Source of the DNA: Promethearchaeota archaeon
GTDB lineage: Archaea; Asgardarchaeota; Lokiarchaeia; Sigynarchaeales; SOKP01
DNA length: 16,982 bases
Reading direction: 5' to 3'
Assembly (NCBI GenBank): GCA_016839905.1
Contig: JAEOTJ010000083.1
Location: forward strand, 1 to 16,982
Positions 14,394 through 16,982 of this stretch are shown one piece after another (position 1 is the first letter of the stretch; every line of letters begins with the position of its first letter). Both the position numbers and the translations under genes were made by a program. The notes under the pieces were generated by a model. It was not told the DNA's origin, searched no databases, and saw nothing but the letters and a program-made list of their open reading frames with translations.

Positions 14394-16781
14394 TTATTTT
14401 TTAAGGAACATCATCATGAATATTAAACCTATAATGACTATTCCTGAGACAGCGATAATACTTGACACTATAGCGGGAATTTCCAGTCCAGGAATTAAAG
14501 CTGGAATCCCAATCTCAATGAATCCCCAGAAACTAAATATGAATTCAACGATGATTAATTTAGCAAAATATTCATCAATAATCTTTCCTACTGTTGATGC
14601 AATTCCCTTACCAACCTGAATTTGGATTTTAGGTATTAAAGGTAATTGAAAAGTATTCTTAAAACTTTCAAAAATATCTATATCTTCCCTAACACTAGAG
14701 CTTGTTTCTATGGGATTTAGATTTTTTGTTATCTCAAGAGTAATCCTCCGAGTAAAAATATTAACAAAATCTTCTGTACTGTATCCTTCTTCTAACTGGA
14801 AAGTACAAAAAGTATAAAAAATCGATTCTGGCTTTTTTATAGTTTTAAATTCATCTAAACAAACACGAGGTTTAGTTAAAATCTTAATAAAATTAGGAGA
14901 ATATGTAAAATCAGAAAATACTAAATTGTCTTTATCTCCTCGATCATCTTCAATTTCTACGTTAATACTATCTATGAGAGGAATGAAGCCTGTTGGCACA
15001 TTTTCTAAAACCATCAAAAATCTTATTAGGGTTTGCCCCCTATCCTTCATTATGATATAAACAGAGTCTTCGATATTTGGATTTGTTACTTCTACAAATT
15101 TAGCTTCTTTGATGTCTTCTTCTACATCTGTTGTAATATAAAGTTTAAATTGCCATGGCAATTCAGGTAATTTAAAGAATAAATTCTTAACACTTCGCCA
15201 ATATGCATCATAATTTTCTTTTACACCCAAGATATATTCTTTTTGGGATTTTATATCCTTTTCAAACTCTATAAATGAAGGTATAAATAATGGGCCTAAT
15301 TCACGCTTGTTATAATCGCTTATTACCCCTTCTATGGCTTTAAGATTCAAGGCTAAATCTATTTCGGTTCTATTTTTTATGCGTTTTTTAATGAGTTCAT
15401 ATAACTTATTGAGGTTTTCAATACTTTCAGGAGTATTTCTCGCCATCTGTAATAGATTTACTCCATAAATTTTTGCATATAAATCCTTGTTCATTTCCCT
15501 AATAAATTTAAGTTGCTCTTTAAAATGCCATAAAGCACCGAAATTTTTTATAATTACTATTCTATTTTCCAAGGTTACATAAAAATATTGATTTTGGGGA
15601 GTAATCTTAACACATCTCAAAAACTTTATGCCCCTTTCAACATTTCTACTATTTTCATCATAGAGATTCATAAAATAAACCATATCAATGTTCCTTATCC
15701 AAGTCCCTCGATTTAAATCCCAAATCTTTATGGTGTTATCTTTTGAGATGGAAATTAAGAATTTATTATTTTTTTGAATATCAATAGATACTACAGATTT
15801 TATATGCCCTAATAGTTCATTAATGAGCTCAGAATCCCCATTAATCGTGTTTTTCCAAATCTTTATCGTGTTATCCACGCAGCTTGAAGCAATTTTACTT
15901 CCATTTTCAAATATCTTTACACATGTAATAGAATCATTATGTTTTCCTAGAATTACGGGATTAGCTTGAGCCACTAGATTGTATTTAAAGATGATACCAT
16001 CTCTTGAACCTGAAACTAAATAACTCTTGTTCAAATCTTCTTTATTAGTATATATATCAAGACATGTTATCCACTCATCTTGAATACCCAAGTTAATACT
16101 TGGTCCTTTCTTTGAAATATTACCAGAATTATCTAATGTAAGAGATAATTTCTTCAGAACATTATCTTTTGTGATGGCATTATTCAACGTGTAAGTGTTA
16201 TTTAATCCAAAATAAATGTGACATGAATTTTTTTGAATGGAATCTTGAATCATCTTGAGATCATGGATGGATTTAGGATATTCGTTAGTTCCCTCACTTG
16301 ATTCCGCAAAAATCACGCATTTATATTCTTCAAAATTCCAGACTCCAGAAACATCATCAATCTTTCCAAACCACGTGTAAAGACCCCCGATTATGCTCCC
16401 TGCACAGATTATCCACCATTTTAAGTTGTTTATTTCTAATATCAACGTGTCAACACATAAAAGCCAGTTGTTATTTCTGACATATTCACTATTTTTTAAC
16501 TCTCCTTTTAGAATAACTTCTGGTTCGGTCTTTCCTTCCCTTAGTTCTTCAATATTCCATATAGTTATTTTAGGTTGTTCATTTTGCGAAATTTCTGAGC
16601 ACGCAACTAAATAATTTCCATCTGAGGTAATTGAAATATCTCTAAATTCAAGATCACTTCCCGTCACGACATTTAAAATAACTTTTTTAACTTTTTCATG
16701 TGCTTTCTTGATATCTGTATTTATCTCTTTATTAGCAAATAATTTATTAGAAACTTTATCATTTGAGTTTTGTAAAACCAT
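14394..16781 (-). CDS. WD40 beta-propeller protein with C-terminal membrane anchor
   Basis: Counting from a GTG at 16790 (798 residues), the N-terminal half (about 35-420) is a WD40 propeller. The clear repeats are VSGSRDGIIFKYNL (259-272), ASSCVDNTIKIWKN (301-314) and SISKDNTIKIWDLN (347-360, with LLGHIKSVVSIDIQ before it); an earlier degenerate one ends in KITIWNIEE. A helical segment (about 420-540) and a beta-rich region of unknown family (about 545-700) follow. The C-terminus has two hydrophobic segments (about 742-765 and 773-795), so the propeller is probably held at the membrane from the cytoplasmic side. No NTPase or protease motif is seen. The GTG lies in AGTGAGC, a likely Shine-Dalgarno sequence four bases before an ATG at 16781, so the ATG is chosen. 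It is the first gene of the three-gene set and probably a scaffold or sensor. Confidence 0.8.
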   Translation of the reverse strand: MVLQNSNDKVSNKLFANKEINTDIKKAHEKVKKVILNVVTGSDLEFRDISITSDGNYLVACSEISQNEQPKITIWNIEELREGKTEPEVILKGELKNSEYVRNNNWLLCVDTLILEINNLKWWIICAGSIIGGLYTWFGKIDDVSGVWNFEEYKCVIFAESSEGTNEYPKSIHDLKMIQDSIQKNSCHIYFGLNNTYTLNNAITKDNVLKKLSLTLDNSGNISKKGPSINLGIQDEWITCLDIYTNKEDLNKSYLVSGSRDGIIFKYNLVAQANPVILGKHNDSITCVKIFENGSKIASSCVDNTIKIWKNTINGDSELINELLGHIKSVVSIDIQKNNKFLISISKDNTIKIWDLNRGTWIRNIDMVYFMNLYDENSRNVERGIKFLRCVKITPQNQYFYVTLENRIVIIKNFGALWHFKEQLKFIREMNKDLYAKIYGVNLLQMARNTPESIENLNKLYELIKKRIKNRTEIDLALNLKAIEGVISDYNKRELGPLFIPSFIEFEKDIKSQKEYILGVKENYDAYWRSVKNLFFKLPELPWQFKLYITTDVEEDIKEAKFVEVTNPNIEDSVYIIMKDRGQTLIRFLMVLENVPTGFIPLIDSINVEIEDDRGDKDNLVFSDFTYSPNFIKILTKPRVCLDEFKTIKKPESIFYTFCTFQLEEGYSTEDFVNIFTRRITLEITKNLNPIETSSSVREDIDIFESFKNTFQLPLIPKIQIQVGKGIASTVGKIIDEYFAKLIIVEFIFSFWGFIEIGIPALIPGLEIPAIVSSIIAVSGIVIIGLIFMMMFLKK

Positions 16782-16934
16782 TATGCTCACTGTTCTTTTT
16801 AAAAAACTCTAAATTAAATTTTAGAATTTTTACTTATTATTATTTAAAATTTTTTGATAATTTTTAATTTACCTTTCTTTTTTTAAATCTTCAATCACCT
16901 TTAAACTTTAATCCGACATTATTTTTTCATTTTC

Positions 16935-16982
16935 TTACTTCACGTTAAAAACTTGTACGAGGATTTGTGGAGCATCTGAGGA
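16935..16982 (-). CDS. Possible C-terminal end of a minus-strand gene (partial)
   Basis: From the right edge one minus-strand frame reads 15 residues (SSDAPQILVQVFNVK) to a TAA at 16935-16937. Base composition here is clearly less AT-rich than the spacer to its left, as expected for coding DNA. The fragment is too short to identify, and chance is not excluded. Confidence 0.35.
   Translation of the reverse strand, partial: SSDAPQILVQVFNVK

Noticed and set aside
14394..16781. WD40 protein as a STAND-type or caspase-linked defence protein
   Set aside because: No Walker A or B motif, NACHT-like region or peptidase dyad could be found in the 798 residues.

Overview
The window looks like a piece of an Asgard archaeal chromosome (Lokiarchaeia-like or a relative). 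This is inferred from gene content, not from a search. The DNA is very AT-rich. It carries an archaeal tRNA intron with a bulge-helix-bulge motif, a Rag/Gtr-type small GTPase with a C-terminal longin/roadblock-like region, a second longin-like protein, a short Bud23-type rRNA methyltransferase, a probable eS25, and a diglycine ubiquitin-fold protein next to a ThiI-type protein. No insertion sequence, CRISPR array or phage module was seen.

Left part (1-5555). A very large secreted or anchored surface protein (DUF2341, LamG, then Ig-like repeats, many N-glycosylation sequons) runs off the left edge on the minus strand. It is followed by a Bud23-like methyltransferase (minus) that diverges from a small winged-helix protein, probably eS25 (plus). 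Both would act on the small ribosomal subunit. A papain/C39-fold cysteine peptidase-like protein converges on the eS25 gene.

Middle (5591-10387). An exact 16-bp tandem repeat precedes a class II tRNA-Ser(CGA) with a 27-nt intron. A small protein built from an internal duplication follows. Then comes a minus-strand run read in the order: two tandem membrane-anchored left-handed beta-helix (hexapeptide) proteins, a ThiI-like protein whose start overlaps the preceding gene, a Ubl/MoaD-type protein ending in Gly-Gly, and the Rag-like GTPase. The first three genes are tightly packed; the Ubl and GTPase are separated by 76 and 146 bp. The ThiI-like protein has lost the PP-loop signature but keeps a CxxC.

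Right part (10657-16982). A plus-strand coiled-coil/zinc-ribbon protein is followed by a longin-like protein with a helical tail. Converging on them is a three-gene minus-strand set: a WD40 protein with a C-terminal membrane anchor, an isochorismatase-fold protein in which all three catalytic positions are substituted, and an apparently intact nicotinamidase. This set is the best candidate for an undescribed system: a membrane-anchored beta-propeller co-encoded with an active and a pseudo-enzyme of one fold, possibly linked to NAD metabolism. The last 48 bases may hold the C-terminal end of another minus-strand gene.

Several genes appear to use TTG starts. In some others a GTG codon chosen by a simple longest-ORF rule is more likely part of a Shine-Dalgarno sequence for an ATG just downstream.
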